Assembly: GCA_009838625.1 (NCBI GenBank)
Contig: VXRG01000109.1
Coordinates: 34,077 to 98,076 of the forward strand
Direction of reading: 5' to 3'
From: Caldilineaceae bacterium SB0664_bin_27
Lineage (GTDB): Bacteria > Chloroflexota > Anaerolineae > Caldilineales > Caldilineaceae
Length of the DNA: 64,000 nucleotides
Shown here: in pieces, positions 9,840 through 18,128 of the stretch
How the letters are laid out: each line of letters opens with the position of its first letter
Position numbering within the stretch: the stretch's first letter is position 1
Program-made: the position numbers and the translations under genes
Notes under the pieces: generated by a model
The model's input: the letters and a program-made list of their open reading frames with translations, nothing else
The model's database searches: none
Told to the model about the DNA's origin: nothing

Positions 9840-11163
9840 TTTCACTTTCCCGGTCCATTGCCTGCACATTGACGTTGAGCGCGCGTAAGGTTGATTCGAA
9901 GCCGGGAAAACTGTCTGCGGTAACATGCGCGTTATGGATGGTGGTCTCTCCATCGGCAACTACTGCGGCCACGGCCAAAGCCATCGCCAGCCGGTGGTCA
10001 CCATGGCTGTCCACGCTCGCGCCCTCCAGTTTAGTGGGCCCGTCCACGATGAAGCCGTCAGCGGTTTCCTGAATCCTGGCGCCCATCTTTTTGAGTTCGG
10101 AGACGGTCGTGGCGATGCGGTCGGTCTCCTTAACGCGTAGTTCCTGGGCATCGCGTACGACAGTCCGGCCCTCGGCCTGCGTGGCTGCGACTGCCAGAAC
10201 CGGCAGTTCGTCGATCATCGTGACGAGTTGTGCTCCGCCGAATTCCATACCTCGCAGCCCGCCGCCGCTTACAATCAGATCTGCTACGGGCTCTCCACCC
10301 TGGAATGGCCGCTCTCTGCGCCGAATGCTGGCCCCCATCTCGGAAAGGGCATCGACGATTCCGGTCCGGGTCGCATTGACACCGACATCGACGATCGTCA
10401 GGTTACTGCCCTGTAACGAGGATGCCCCGACAAGCAGGAATGCGGCCGAGGAGATATCTCCGGGAACCAGAATGTTCAGAGGGTTAAGCGGGGTCTGGGG
10501 GCGCTCGCTATGCGTTGTATTGCCCAAGGCGGTGACCGGGGCGCCCATCGAACTCAGCATACGCTCGGTATGATCTCGCGCAGGTCCAGGTTGGTGAACC
10601 ACAGTCAATCCGTGGGCATAGAGACCTGCCAGCAGGAGACAGCTCTTGACCTGGGCGCTGGCGACCGGCATCTGGTATTCGATCGCGGAAAGGCGGGAGG
10701 GAATGATAGTGAGGGGCGCGAACCGGCCATTTTGGCGTCCGAAAATCTGCGCGCCCATCGTCCGCAGCGGATCGGCAATCCGGGCCATAGGACGGCCTCG
10801 AATCTGGGCCGTGCCGCTAAGTACGCTTACGAACTCCTGTCCAGCGAGCAGCCCCGCCAGTAGACGCATTGTCGTGCCGCTGTTGTCGCAGTCGAGCACG
10901 TCATTTGGCTCTTTCAAGCCATCAAGACCGACGCCGTAAACCTCGAGGCGCGTGCGGCTGATTTCATCGATGCGCACGCCCATGGCACGCATAATGTTCA
11001 TGGTGGCCCTACAGTCGTGGCCATCGAGAAAGTTGCGAATATGTGTGGACCCTTCGGCAATTGAACCGAAGATCACCGCCCGATGGCTGATGGACTTATC
11101 GCCCGGCACGCTGCACCGGCCGACAAGAGGACCGTCACTGCTGATCTTGAGGATGTCTGCCAT
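9832..11163 (-). CDS. aroA: 3-phosphoshikimate 1-carboxyvinyltransferase (EPSP synthase)
   Basis: A 443-residue EPSP synthase transferring the enolpyruvyl group of PEP to shikimate 3-phosphate. Signature blocks are VPGDKSISHRAVIFGSI, LDCDNSGTTMRLLAG, FLLVGASSL-type second half-barrel start, DELPVLAVAATQAEG with catalytic Asp, and ELRVKETDRIAT. The two-fold repeated half-barrel length is normal. It lies 92 bases after tyrA and overlaps aroE. The PEP-loop Gly of the N-terminal LLAG region and the NSGTT block look ordinary (GT-rather than resistant-type changes cannot be judged by eye). aroK and aroC, the flanking steps, are not in the window. Confidence 0.96.
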   Translation of the reverse strand: MADILKISSDGPLVGRCSVPGDKSISHRAVIFGSIAEGSTHIRNFLDGHDCRATMNIMRAMGVRIDEISRTRLEVYGVGLDGLKEPNDVLDCDNSGTTMRLLAGLLAGQEFVSVLSGTAQIRGRPMARIADPLRTMGAQIFGRQNGRFAPLTIIPSRLSAIEYQMPVASAQVKSCLLLAGLYAHGLTVVHQPGPARDHTERMLSSMGAPVTALGNTTHSERPQTPLNPLNILVPGDISSAAFLLVGASSLQGSNLTIVDVGVNATRTGIVDALSEMGASIRRRERPFQGGEPVADLIVSGGGLRGMEFGGAQLVTMIDELPVLAVAATQAEGRTVVRDAQELRVKETDRIATTVSELKKMGARIQETADGFIVDGPTKLEGASVDSHGDHRLAMALAVAAVVADGETTIHNAHVTADSFPGFESTLRALNVNVQAMDRESENE

Positions 11164-11255
11164 GGAAAATCTCAGCTGTATTGGTTCGTTCGGTCAAAAA
11201 CGTTTTCAATGTCGACATCGGTGTTGCGGCTTGTTGAGAATCTCACACTGGCAGA

Positions 11256-12185
11256 TCATTGTGCATTGACTGGCGGCGGCCCGTTTCTGCCACCTGCCGG
11301 CGTTGCGAATGAACCCTTCTTCTGCTGCCATTCCGCGCGCGTATTCTGTGAGCAGGAGAGCTTACTCCGCAGAGAATCTTCATCGTTGTCAGCGAGAAGA
11401 GTTCGCAGTTCCTGAAGATGCCCACCCAGGGTGTCCAACTGCTCCAGGACCGCCTCGCGATTGGTCACCAGAATGTCCAGGAACATCTGCGTATCGCTAG
11501 CCGCCACCCGGCTGGTGTCGCGAAAACCTCCGGCAGCCAGTTCCCAAACTGCGGCATCTTCTTCTCCGCTGTCGCTGACCGTGTGAACCAGGGCGCTCGC
11601 CAGGAGAAATGGCAGATGACTGATGGCAGCAACAAGGCGGTCATGGCGAACCGGCTCCAAGGTGATTGGGAAGGCCCCGATTGCCTCCGCCAGTTCGGAG
11701 GCCAGTTCGATTGTTTCCTTCGAGGTGCGAGGAAGGGGCGTGAGGACCCACGGCGCCCCTTCATAAAGCCCACCTTCTGCGGAGGCGTAACCGGCAGTTT
11801 CCTTTCCTGTCATGGGATGGCCGCCTATTGGCTGAATTCCAGGCGGCAGCCGGTCCATGGCCGCGCAGATTTCGGCCTTGGTACTTCCCATATCCATGAC
11901 AACGGTACCTGGCCAAAGGATTGGACTGAGCGTCTCCAGCATCTTTACGACTGCCCGTACTGGCGTGGACAAGATGACTACATCGGCCCCGGCGACGCCG
12001 GAGTTAAGATCGGTAGTCGCCAAATCGACCGCGTCTTCGTGAAAGGCGCGCAGGATAGTGCTGAAGTTGCGGGTCACGCCTCTCACTTCACGGCACAGAT
12101 TGCGTTTTTTCAGATCGATGCACAGGCTTGCGCCCATCAGGCCCAGCCCGATGACCGCAACGCTGCACTCAGAAAGAGGTTTCAT
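11256..12185 (-). CDS. tyrA: prephenate dehydrogenase
   Basis: A 309-residue NAD(P)-dependent prephenate dehydrogenase that makes 4-hydroxyphenylpyruvate for tyrosine. Evidence: N-terminal Rossmann [31 protein letters not shown], and the substrate motif [16 protein letters not shown] with the catalytic His, then [10 protein letters not shown] and [13 protein letters not shown]. There is no fused chorismate mutase and no clear ACT domain: the C-terminal tail after residue ~275 is short and polar. Chorismate mutase is instead a separate gene at the head of the operon. It lies 88 bases after the downstream DAHP synthase. Confidence 0.94.
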   Translation of the reverse strand: MKPLSECSVAVIGLGLMGASLCIDLKKRNLCREVRGVTRNFSTILRAFHEDAVDLATTDLNSGVAGADVVILSTPVRAVVKMLETLSPILWPGTVVMDMGSTKAEICAAMDRLPPGIQPIGGHPMTGKETAGYASAEGGLYEGAPWVLTPLPRTSKETIELASELAEAIGAFPITLEPVRHDRLVAAISHLPFLLASALVHTVSDSGEEDAAVWELAAGGFRDTSRVAASDTQMFLDILVTNREAVLEQLDTLGGHLQELRTLLADNDEDSLRSKLSCSQNTRAEWQQKKGSFATPAGGRNGPPPVNAQ

Positions 12186-12273
12186 GAGTGGTCTGTCGTT
12201 GCCGCGGTATTGCCCCTACTTTGCCGGTGAAGACGGCCTCGTTGATTTGAGGGCTTCAGACGGAAACCGGAAA

Positions 12274-13290
12274 TCAGAGTTTGCGTCCGACAGCGTTGGC
12301 AATGGATTCCAGTTCCTTCATCAAGACGCCGAAATGCTCGAAGGTCAGACTCTGGGCGCCGTCGCTCCAGGCCTTTGAAGGGTCAGGGTGTACTTCGATC
12401 ATCAGAGCATCCGCCCCCGCGGCGACTGCGGCCTTTGCAATCGGTGGCACGTATTCCCATTGGCCTGTTCCGTGTGCCGGGTCGGCCACGACAGGCAAGT
12501 GAGTCAACTGCTTGAGGACGGGGATGGCATTAATATCGAAGGTGTTGCGGGTAGTTGTCTCGTAAGTTCGAATCCCGCGTTCACAGACCATCACCTGCAT
12601 GTTGCCGTTGCTTAAAATGTACTCGGCTCCCATCAGCAGCTCCTGAATAGTGCCGCTGATGCCGCGCTTGAGGAAGACCGGTTTGGTCGTTTTGCCCACT
12701 GCCTTGAGAAGCGGATAGTTCTGGTTGTTGCGAGCGCCGATCTGAAAGATGTCGGTGTATTCGCCGACCAATTCTATATCTTCCGAGCTCATGACTTCGG
12801 TAATAATCGGGAGACCGGTCTGCTCCCTGGCCTCTGCCAGGAACTTGAGACCCTCTTCTCCCAAGCCCTGGAAACTGTACGGGCTGCTGCGCGGTTTGAA
12901 GGCGCCGCCCCGCAGCACGGACCCACCGGCTTCTTTGACCGCGTGAGCCGTCTCCAGGATTTGCTCGCGGCTTTCCACACTGCAAGGTCCCGCCATGACC
13001 ACTACTTTCTCACCGCCGACGTTTGTGCCGTTCACGGGAATCGTGGTTGACGACTGAACGAAGTCACGGCTGGCGTACTTGTAGGGCTGCATAATACGGA
13101 CTGTCTTTTCCACACCGTCAAGGACCTCGAACGTGTCCTGCTGGATCAGATAGTCGTCAGCGCCGATGATACCCACGATTGTACGGGCTTCGCCGCGGCT
13201 CAGGTGCACCTTGTACCCGAGTTCCTCGACGCGCTTGACGACTTCCTCCACCTGGTCTTGGGCAGCGCCCTGTTTCATTACAACAATCAT
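12274..13290 (-). CDS. aroF: DAHP synthase, AroF/type I-beta with N-terminal regulatory-type domain (copy 1)
   Basis: 3-Deoxy-7-phosphoheptulonate synthase, the first shikimate-pathway enzyme, condensing PEP and erythrose 4-phosphate. The 338 residues comprise an N-terminal ferredoxin-like domain (residues ~1-70, [18 protein letters not shown]) as in Thermotoga-type enzymes, and the TIM barrel with [15 protein letters not shown] (metal Cys), [53 protein letters not shown] (metal His) and IEVHPDP. The N-terminal domain in this subfamily mediates feedback by Tyr/Phe. It follows a paralogue 103 bases upstream; a start motif AAAGGAATC precedes the ATG. Confidence 0.95.
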   Translation of the reverse strand: MIVVMKQGAAQDQVEEVVKRVEELGYKVHLSRGEARTIVGIIGADDYLIQQDTFEVLDGVEKTVRIMQPYKYASRDFVQSSTTIPVNGTNVGGEKVVVMAGPCSVESREQILETAHAVKEAGGSVLRGGAFKPRSSPYSFQGLGEEGLKFLAEAREQTGLPIITEVMSSEDIELVGEYTDIFQIGARNNQNYPLLKAVGKTTKPVFLKRGISGTIQELLMGAEYILSNGNMQVMVCERGIRTYETTTRNTFDINAIPVLKQLTHLPVVADPAHGTGQWEYVPPIAKAAVAAGADALMIEVHPDPSKAWSDGAQSLTFEHFGVLMKELESIANAVGRKL

Positions 13291-13393
13291 TGAAGATTCC
13301 TTTCCTGGTCTGGTTGCGTAGCTAGGCTATCGGTGCGCGTTGCGTTCTTTGTCAGGCTGAGTGAGATCCTCTTTCCACACTGTACCGGGCCGT

Positions 13394-14497
13394 TCATGCC
13401 AACACGGCACTCTTGCTCGTTTCCTCAGTACTCCGGTTTTTGTTACCTGCCATCCCGGCGGAGTCATCTGATTCTTTAGGGGTTGCAATCGAGCGGCCGA
13501 CAGCCGCAGCAACTCTTCGCAAGCTTCTCATCAGGTCTGCGAACCTTTCAGGTTTGAGACTCTGGTCTCCATCACTCAAGGCTGATTCCGGGTCCGGGTG
13601 AACTTCCAGGATCAGGGCATCGGCTCCAGCCGCGACCGCAGCCAGTGACATCGGCGGCACCAGTTCCCAGTCGCCCGTACCATGTGCGGGATCGGCGACG
13701 ACCGGCAGATGGGAGGAACGCTTGAGAACGGGTACAGCGTTGAGATCAAAAGTGTTACGGGTGGCCGTTTCATAGGTACGAATGCCGCGCTCGCACAGCA
13801 TAACCTGCATGTTGCCGTTGCTGAGGATATACTCGGCACACATCAGAAGCTCGTTGATTTCACCGCTGAGGCCGCGCTTGAGCATCACCGGTCGCCGGGT
13901 CTTGCCGACTGCCTGGAGAAGCGCGTAATTCTGCATATTGCGGGCGCCAATCTGAAGGATATCCACGTACTCGGCCACCAGGTCGATTGTTTCGACAGTC
14001 ATGACTTCGGAGATGACGGGCAGGCCTGTGACCTCGCGGGCTTCGGCCAGGTATTTCAGCCCCTCTTCGCCAAGGCCCTGGAAGCTGTACGGACTGGTAC
14101 GCGGCTTGAAGGCACCGCCGCGCAGTACGCTGGCCCCTGCCTCTTTGACTGCTACGGCGGTCTGAATAATCTGCTCTCTGCTCTCAACGCTGCAGGGCCC
14201 GGCCATAACGACAACCTGCTCGCCCCCGAAACGGATGCCGTTCACGTCTATTACGGTTCCTTCGGGGTTTGTGGTTCTACTGGCGAGCTTGTAAGGATCC
14301 TGGATTCGAACTGTCTTCTGCACGCCTGCCATCGCATCGAAGGTAGCCCTCTGCACCTGGGTCAGGTCGCCGACAAGGGCGATAACGGTATGGCTTTCGC
14401 CAGTGATCGGTTGCGTTTGGGCGCCCATTGAGGCTGCCCGCTTGATGACGTGATCTATCTCGGCCTGGGAAGCCTCGGGCTTCATTACGACAACCAT
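13394..14497 (-). CDS. aroF: DAHP synthase, AroF/type I-beta with N-terminal regulatory-type domain (copy 2)
   Basis: A second, complete DAHP synthase of the same architecture (367 residues), first of the tandem pair in transcription order. It has the same catalytic blocks: [62 protein letters not shown] and LEVHPDP. It differs from copy 1 mainly in the N-terminal domain ([18 protein letters not shown]) and has a ~25-residue polar C-terminal tail ([17 protein letters not shown]). AGGAGAG precedes its ATG. Keeping two complete copies suggests different feedback specificity rather than a decaying duplicate, but that is inference. Confidence 0.95.
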   Translation of the reverse strand: MVVVMKPEASQAEIDHVIKRAASMGAQTQPITGESHTVIALVGDLTQVQRATFDAMAGVQKTVRIQDPYKLASRTTNPEGTVIDVNGIRFGGEQVVVMAGPCSVESREQIIQTAVAVKEAGASVLRGGAFKPRTSPYSFQGLGEEGLKYLAEAREVTGLPVISEVMTVETIDLVAEYVDILQIGARNMQNYALLQAVGKTRRPVMLKRGLSGEINELLMCAEYILSNGNMQVMLCERGIRTYETATRNTFDLNAVPVLKRSSHLPVVADPAHGTGDWELVPPMSLAAVAAGADALILEVHPDPESALSDGDQSLKPERFADLMRSLRRVAAAVGRSIATPKESDDSAGMAGNKNRSTEETSKSAVLA

Positions 14498-14602
14498 TCA
14501 ACTCTCCTATTGCACAGTTCCTCATTGGTAGGATATGACATTCAGGTTTGAAGGTGTGCTGAGATGCTTCCTTCGTTGATTCGAGTTGGCGCTCTCGACT
14601 TT

Positions 14603-15460
14603 CTATATCTGCAACACCGCCTCTTGCGCGTACTCCTCAGGAGTGGGTTGCACGGCCGCGGGGTAGCTGCCCAGCATCTTGACAAACGCTGCTCTATTGA
14701 GCAGCCCTAAAACGGCAGCACTACAGTCCGGCTCTTGCCAGTGACCTTCAAAATCCAGATAAAACACGTATTGCCAGGGCCGGTTGCGGCGCGGGCGGCT
14801 CTCCAGTTTTACGAGATTGATGCTGCGCTCGGCGAACTCTCCCAGACAGGCATATAAGGCCCCCGGGCTGTGGGGCGTGGCAAAGACGAGGGAGGTCTTG
14901 GCGTTCGCCGACTGCTGGGCATCGCCCTTTCCAATTACGAAGAAGCGGGTAAAGTTGAAGAGGAGATCCTCGATACCCTCCTGGACAATCTCCAGATCAT
15001 AGATCTCGGCAGCCAGTGCGCTTGCGATCACGCCTACCTGCGGCTCCGGATGCTCGGCAAGCTCTTTGGCGCTGCCGGCAGTATCGTACCAGGGTATGGC
15101 AGTGTAGCCGTGGCGATTGAGAAAACCCTCACACTGGGCGAGGGCCTGTGGATGGCTGCGCACCTGATCAATCTTGTCGCCATTGCCTGGCATCGTCAGC
15201 AGATTGTGCCGTACACGCAAAAGGATTTCCCCCTGAACGCGAAAGTCATGATCCAGCAAGAGGTCATAGGCTTTATTAATACTGCCTGCGAGGGAGTTTT
15301 CGACTGGGACTACGCCCAAAGTAGAGCGGTCATCGCCCAGCGATGCGAAGATGTCTTCAAAGGTCCTGCTGGGCAGTGTATCGACCTCGGCGCCAAACTG
15401 TTGGCGGATGGCCTCTTCGGAGTATGCGCCATGCTCTCCCTGAAAAGCGACAACTGACAT
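14603..15460 (-). CDS. pheA: prephenate dehydratase with ACT domain
   Basis: A 285-residue monofunctional prephenate dehydratase that makes phenylpyruvate for phenylalanine. Residues 1-180 form the dehydratase domain: [45 protein letters not shown] and the TRFFVIGK motif with the essential Thr-Arg-Phe. Residues ~190-270 form an ACT domain with [11 protein letters not shown] and the [17 protein letters not shown] segment; GAL and ESRP are the known phenylalanine-binding motifs, so feedback inhibition is likely. A GGAG lies seven bases before the ATG. It sits 76 bases after aroH. Confidence 0.96.
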   Translation of the reverse strand: MSVVAFQGEHGAYSEEAIRQQFGAEVDTLPSRTFEDIFASLGDDRSTLGVVPVENSLAGSINKAYDLLLDHDFRVQGEILLRVRHNLLTMPGNGDKIDQVRSHPQALAQCEGFLNRHGYTAIPWYDTAGSAKELAEHPEPQVGVIASALAAEIYDLEIVQEGIEDLLFNFTRFFVIGKGDAQQSANAKTSLVFATPHSPGALYACLGEFAERSINLVKLESRPRRNRPWQYVFYLDFEGHWQEPDCSAAVLGLLNRAAFVKMLGSYPAAVQPTPEEYAQEAVLQI

Positions 15461-15536
15461 TGGGTTACTCCATGGTTACTTGGCGGCGATGAGGTGCATC
15501 AGTGAGCTAAGATTCTCCATTCCGGCGCAGGCGCGG

Positions 15537-15956
15537 TCAATTCTGCAACTGTTCATCGATCCAGCGGTTCAACTCGTCAAGATCGATTTCGGACGCCAGC
15601 CTCTTGTCGGGGCGCAGAGCCTGGGCCTCTTTCAGATAAACATGCTGGATTTCCTTCTGCGGCGTGTCGGTATTCCAGTTGATCAGAATGCGAATACATA
15701 GTGGAGTACTGTCAGGAACCCGCATCTCATGTCCGCAGAGCAGGGGTACGTCCATCCAACCCAGCTGACGGGCGGCCAGAGCCGGGTATTGACTGACCAC
15801 ATCGAAAGTTGTGGTAAAGATTGCGCTGGCCACGTCTTCGGATTGGATATTGTTAAGACGAATCATAAAGGCCAACAGTTCTCTGGTTGCCTGCAAGATT
15901 GATTCGGGTGTGTCCTCTTCAATGGTTGTTGCGCCCCGCACTCCTCGACAGATCAC
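15537..15956 (-). CDS. aroH: chorismate mutase, AroH type
   Basis: A monofunctional AroH-class chorismate mutase (chorismate to prephenate), 139 residues from the GTG at 15956. That start is chosen because GGAGAG lies six bases upstream and the protein then begins with ICRGVRGATTIEEDTPESI, like Bacillus-type AroH; the frame is open further upstream but would run back across the attenuator terminator. Other family residues: FTTTFDVVSQYPALAARQLGW, VPLLCGHEMRVP with the active-site Cys and Glu, and LCIRILINWNT with the catalytic Arg. It is the first structural gene of the aromatic operon, ~137 bases after the terminator hairpin. Confidence 0.92.
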   Translation of the reverse strand: MICRGVRGATTIEEDTPESILQATRELLAFMIRLNNIQSEDVASAIFTTTFDVVSQYPALAARQLGWMDVPLLCGHEMRVPDSTPLCIRILINWNTDTPQKEIQHVYLKEAQALRPDKRLASEIDLDELNRWIDEQLQN

Positions 15957-16092
15957 GGCTCTCTCCAGTTTTTTTCGCGGCGTCCTGCATAGATTGGAAT
16001 TTACAACACCAGGCGAATCAGGTTTTTGTCGGCCGACTTTGCAGGCGGCAAGAATAGGCACGCAATCCGGATAAAACTGCCTCAAGGCCAAC

Positions 16093-16123
16093 AAAAAAAG
16101 CGTGGAGTTCGTCTCCACGCTTT
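16093..16123 (-). terminator. intrinsic terminator of the aromatic operon leader (attenuator)
   Basis: On the - strand, AAAGCGTGGAG (16123-16113), loop ACGAA, CTCCACGCTTT (16107-16097), then a run of seven T ending at 16093. The 11-bp stem is perfect, and with the T-run it is a textbook Rho-independent terminator. It lies between the leader-peptide stop (16147) and the aroH start (15956), so it can only act on transcripts starting upstream of the leader, not at the end of a gene. Confidence 0.9.
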
Positions 16124-16181
16124 GAGTGTGTTTACGTTGACTGTCTCTACACAGCCCAACGCTCCTCAACAAGTGGAGACG
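16110..16181 (-). promoter_or_regulatory. antiterminator pairing in the leader RNA
   Basis: The leader segment CGTCTCCAC (16181-16173), inside the peptide frame just after the aromatic codons, is exactly complementary to GTGGAGACG (16118-16110), which forms the upstream arm and loop of the terminator. The match continues after a 3x3 internal loop with TTGAG (16169-16165) pairing with CTCAA (16126-16122), 14 bp in all. Forming it would destroy the terminator. A third alternative hairpin, GGTTTGGTT (16211-16203, made of the Trp-Phe-Gly codons) with AACCAACC (16188-16181), has one bulged base and would compete with the antiterminator. These are the four-segment alternatives expected of a trp/phe-type attenuator. 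Confidence 0.78.
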
Positions 16182-16263
16182 GTTGGTTCACGCCAAAATA
16201 ATAACCAAACCAAAAATTGCCAAAAGAAAACCCGCGCCACTCATGGCGCAGGTTGCTGGACAA
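16147..16263 (-). CDS. aromatic-codon-rich leader peptide (putative attenuation leader)
   Basis: A 38-residue reading frame lying entirely in the untranslated leader of the aromatic operon. From the TTG at 16263 (GGAG six bases upstream at 16270-16273) it reads MSSNLRHEWRG, then FSFGNFWFGYYFG, then VNQPSPLVEERWAV and TAG at 16149-16147. Eight of 13 residues in the middle (codons at 16230-16195) are Phe (5), Trp (1) or Tyr (2); two more Trp flank it. Its stop is 24 bases before the terminator stem. The peptide itself probably has no function; ribosome speed through it would decide operon transcription. The start is uncertain: a GTG at 16377 in frame would give a 76-residue form. Coding status is inferred from composition and position. 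Confidence 0.8.
   Translation of the reverse strand: MSSNLRHEWRGFSFGNFWFGYYFGVNQPSPLVEERWAV
16231..16252 (-). promoter_or_regulatory. hairpin followed by T-rich tract at the start of the leader frame
   Basis: On the - strand CCTGCGCCA, loop TGAG, TGGCGCGGG form a nine-pair stem (one T-G) followed by TTTTCTTTT. It overlaps the first codons of the leader peptide, immediately before the aromatic codons. It could be a polymerase pause hairpin that synchronises the first ribosome, or a weak upstream terminator kept open by translation. Confidence 0.55.
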
Positions 16264-16435
16264 CAGGATCTCCGCGGCTGACGGACCATCCAACAGGTTG
16301 ATCGGAAGGAGCGAATCGTCCTCGTTTCGAATCAGATCGGCGATTGTTACTTGCGCTTCGCTTCGTTCTTTAGCCACTCTGTCGAGCCGTCCTCGTTGCT
16401 GTGCAATTGAGAGTCTCTTCAAGACATTGAGGCAG

Positions 16436-16464
16436 AGATTACCACACGCTGAAATCAATGTCAA
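16436..16464 (-). promoter_or_regulatory. sigma-70-type promoter of the aromatic operon
   Basis: On the - strand TTGACA (16464-16459), a 17-base spacer, and TAATCT (16441-16436): a perfect -35 and a near-consensus -10 at ideal spacing. The predicted start site near 16429 lies ~165 bases upstream of the leader peptide start and ~470 bases upstream of aroH. There is no other gene on this strand until 16950, so it most likely drives the leader and the nine aromatic genes. Confidence 0.8.
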
Positions 16465-16949
16465 ATCTCTCGCGAGAAAGTGGTGCAGTCCAGAATTGGG
16501 GGGAATTTCGCCATGGACGAGGAGTGAGGAGAGAGGGGAGCAAGGAGGCGCGTGAGAGGGGAGCACTGAAGGACTTTGGCACAATTTGGCACAATTTGGC
16601 ACGTTTTTGGGCGGTTTTCCCCCAAAAAGCCGGATCTAATCTGGTTTGCCAGTATTGCCGAAGATAGCCAGAGGGACCACGAAGAGGCGAGGAGTGAGTG
16701 GAGCAGGGAGGCGCTTGAAGATGGGGCGAGGGCAGGCACAAAGGCGGAACTGCAGTGGACAGTGGTCGAAGCCGCAGTGCTGGGGGCGCCAGAACAGGGG
16801 CGAGACCTGCACTACGAGGACGAAGCGGGGAGTAGACCCGGTTTGGCTGCCGCTAGAAGAGTGGGAACGCTTGCCCCCTTTTTTGGGATACATACGCGAC
16901 GATTTTCAACGAATTGGTCTTGGGTTCTGCCAGACACCTTTCAGTGGAG
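16465..16949. other. intergenic region upstream of the aromatic promoter, short repeats only
   Basis: About 485 bases with no convincing gene. Two short repeat types are visible: TTTGGCACAA repeated with small changes at about 16575-16602, and a purine-rich segment (GAGGAGTGAG, GGAGCAAGGAGGCGCGTGA) at about 16519-16556 that recurs imperfectly at 16684-16722. Several small open frames cross it, but none has a ribosome binding site or recognisable product. Confidence 0.5.
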
Positions 16950-17738
16950 TCATTCGGGGGCGATTTGCCGCATCACAAGGACGTCATAAGGACCATAGAA
17001 ACTGTCCTGGACTACAAATGCCTTATACCTGCCATCCGTGGACTTCGATTCTTCCACGATACGAGTAACCGAGAGTCCGCTCTGTCCCATGGGATGGCTT
17101 GTATAAGTCTTCAATGATGATGCAGGCTCAAAATCAGATGGGAGTCGATTAATTCTGTGAAGCAGTTCAGTTTTCTGTGGATCGTACATCCACAGGTCAT
17201 TGAAGCAGTTGGAGCCGAAGTAGAGCCGATGATCAGTGGTCCAGCCATGAAGTCTATATTTGCAGCCTGTCACATCATGTTCGCGTTGAGCGCTCCTGAA
17301 AGCGCTTGCAAAGTTGCCTTCCGGCTGCGTAAGCCAGTCCAGTACGTAACCTCGTGAGGCCTCAACCGTCCGCAACGAATACTGGCCGTAGATCTGTGCA
17401 AGTGCGAATGGAGCGACCAATACTATGGCCAGAATCGAGGTCGACACGGCGCGTGCTCGCCCCCCTCCCCAAAACCAGAGGAGGCCGCAAACGATCAGCC
17501 CGGCGCTGCAAAGGGAAACGAACCAGACCTGACTGAAGAGGACTACATTCAGAAAGTCAGTCAGCAGCAGGAACGGACCGAACACGTACCAGGCCGGTTG
17601 CAAAGGCTCCGGAGTCGAAGCAATCAGCCATTTGCCGTATAGGGAAAGCAAGAGGAGGGCCAAGGCCGACCACATGCCGACTCGGACGAACCAATTGCGG
17701 GTCAGAGATCCTCTGTTGAACTTCAACTCGTGTATCAT
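16950..17738 (-). CDS. membrane protein with C-terminal extracytoplasmic domain, unknown function
   Basis: A 262-residue protein not recognised. The first ~120 residues hold three or four membrane helices (VGMWSALALLLLSLYGKWLI, WYVFGPFLLLTDFLNVVLF, VWFVSLCSAGLIVCGLLWFW and SILAIVLVAPFALAQIYG), and the remaining ~140 residues form a soluble domain with CKYRLHGWTTDHRLYFGSNC, whose two Cys could form a disulphide outside the cell, and DGRYKAFVVQDSFYGPYDV. The ATG at 17738 is the first good start. It faces away from the + strand SDR gene and lies upstream of the aromatic promoter on the same strand. Confidence 0.68.
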   Translation of the reverse strand: MIHELKFNRGSLTRNWFVRVGMWSALALLLLSLYGKWLIASTPEPLQPAWYVFGPFLLLTDFLNVVLFSQVWFVSLCSAGLIVCGLLWFWGGGRARAVSTSILAIVLVAPFALAQIYGQYSLRTVEASRGYVLDWLTQPEGNFASAFRSAQREHDVTGCKYRLHGWTTDHRLYFGSNCFNDLWMYDPQKTELLHRINRLPSDFEPASSLKTYTSHPMGQSGLSVTRIVEESKSTDGRYKAFVVQDSFYGPYDVLVMRQIAPE

Positions 17739-18128
17739 GGCCTCTCTCCCCGGGTCAGGTACAGAGATGCAGGCAGGCGGCGCCAGGCCGCGGTGGCAGG
17801 GCGGTCGCTCGCATCAGAGGGGGCAGGTCTACGATACGCCAGTTCGTGTAATCGGCGTATCGGGGCAAACGGCGCCTAGCCTGTACGTTATCTTATCAGA
17901 TTATCCAGTTTTGCGTGCGAGGCTACAAGTGCCGCCTTCCGAGAGAATCGACTGAAGCTGACTCGGTCACCATCTTGCATATCTATTGCCCTTCCCCGAC
18001 AATGGCGGAAAGTCTGACTCAATGAGAGTCAGATCTGAAACAGGCTTACTGAATAGCCGCTCGATGTCTCTCCGTTGGGAGAACACAGTTGCGGCTTGAT
18101 CGTCAACAACATCTCCAGGAGGATCTAC
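17739..18128. other. divergent intergenic region with two perfect inverted repeats
   Basis: About 390 bases between divergent genes. Two perfect palindromic arms are present: CGATACGCC (17832-17840) with GGCGTATCG (17854-17862), and TCTGACTC (18013-18020) with GAGTCAGA (18026-18033). Neither is followed by a T-run, so operator sites for a regulator are more likely than terminators. No promoter of consensus quality was picked out. Confidence 0.55.

Noticed and set aside
11418..12230. 270-codon + strand open frame
   Set aside because: Antisense to tyrA; no motif, no ribosome binding site.
12555..12585. TTCGAATCCCGC resembling a tRNA T-arm
   Set aside because: Lies inside a conserved DAHP synthase coding region; no acceptor or anticodon stem could be formed around it.
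13682..14431. 249-codon + strand open frame
   Set aside because: Antisense to the upstream DAHP synthase gene.
15957..16172. Longer N-terminus for AroH
   Set aside because: The frame stays open, but it would cross the terminator hairpin, and the GTG at 15956 has a ribosome binding site and yields the family's normal N-terminus.
16147..16460. T-box riboswitch in the aromatic operon leader
   Set aside because: No T-box consensus (TGGNACCGCG-like) or specifier-loop arrangement was found, whereas the coding leader with aromatic codons and alternating stems fits ribosome-mediated attenuation.
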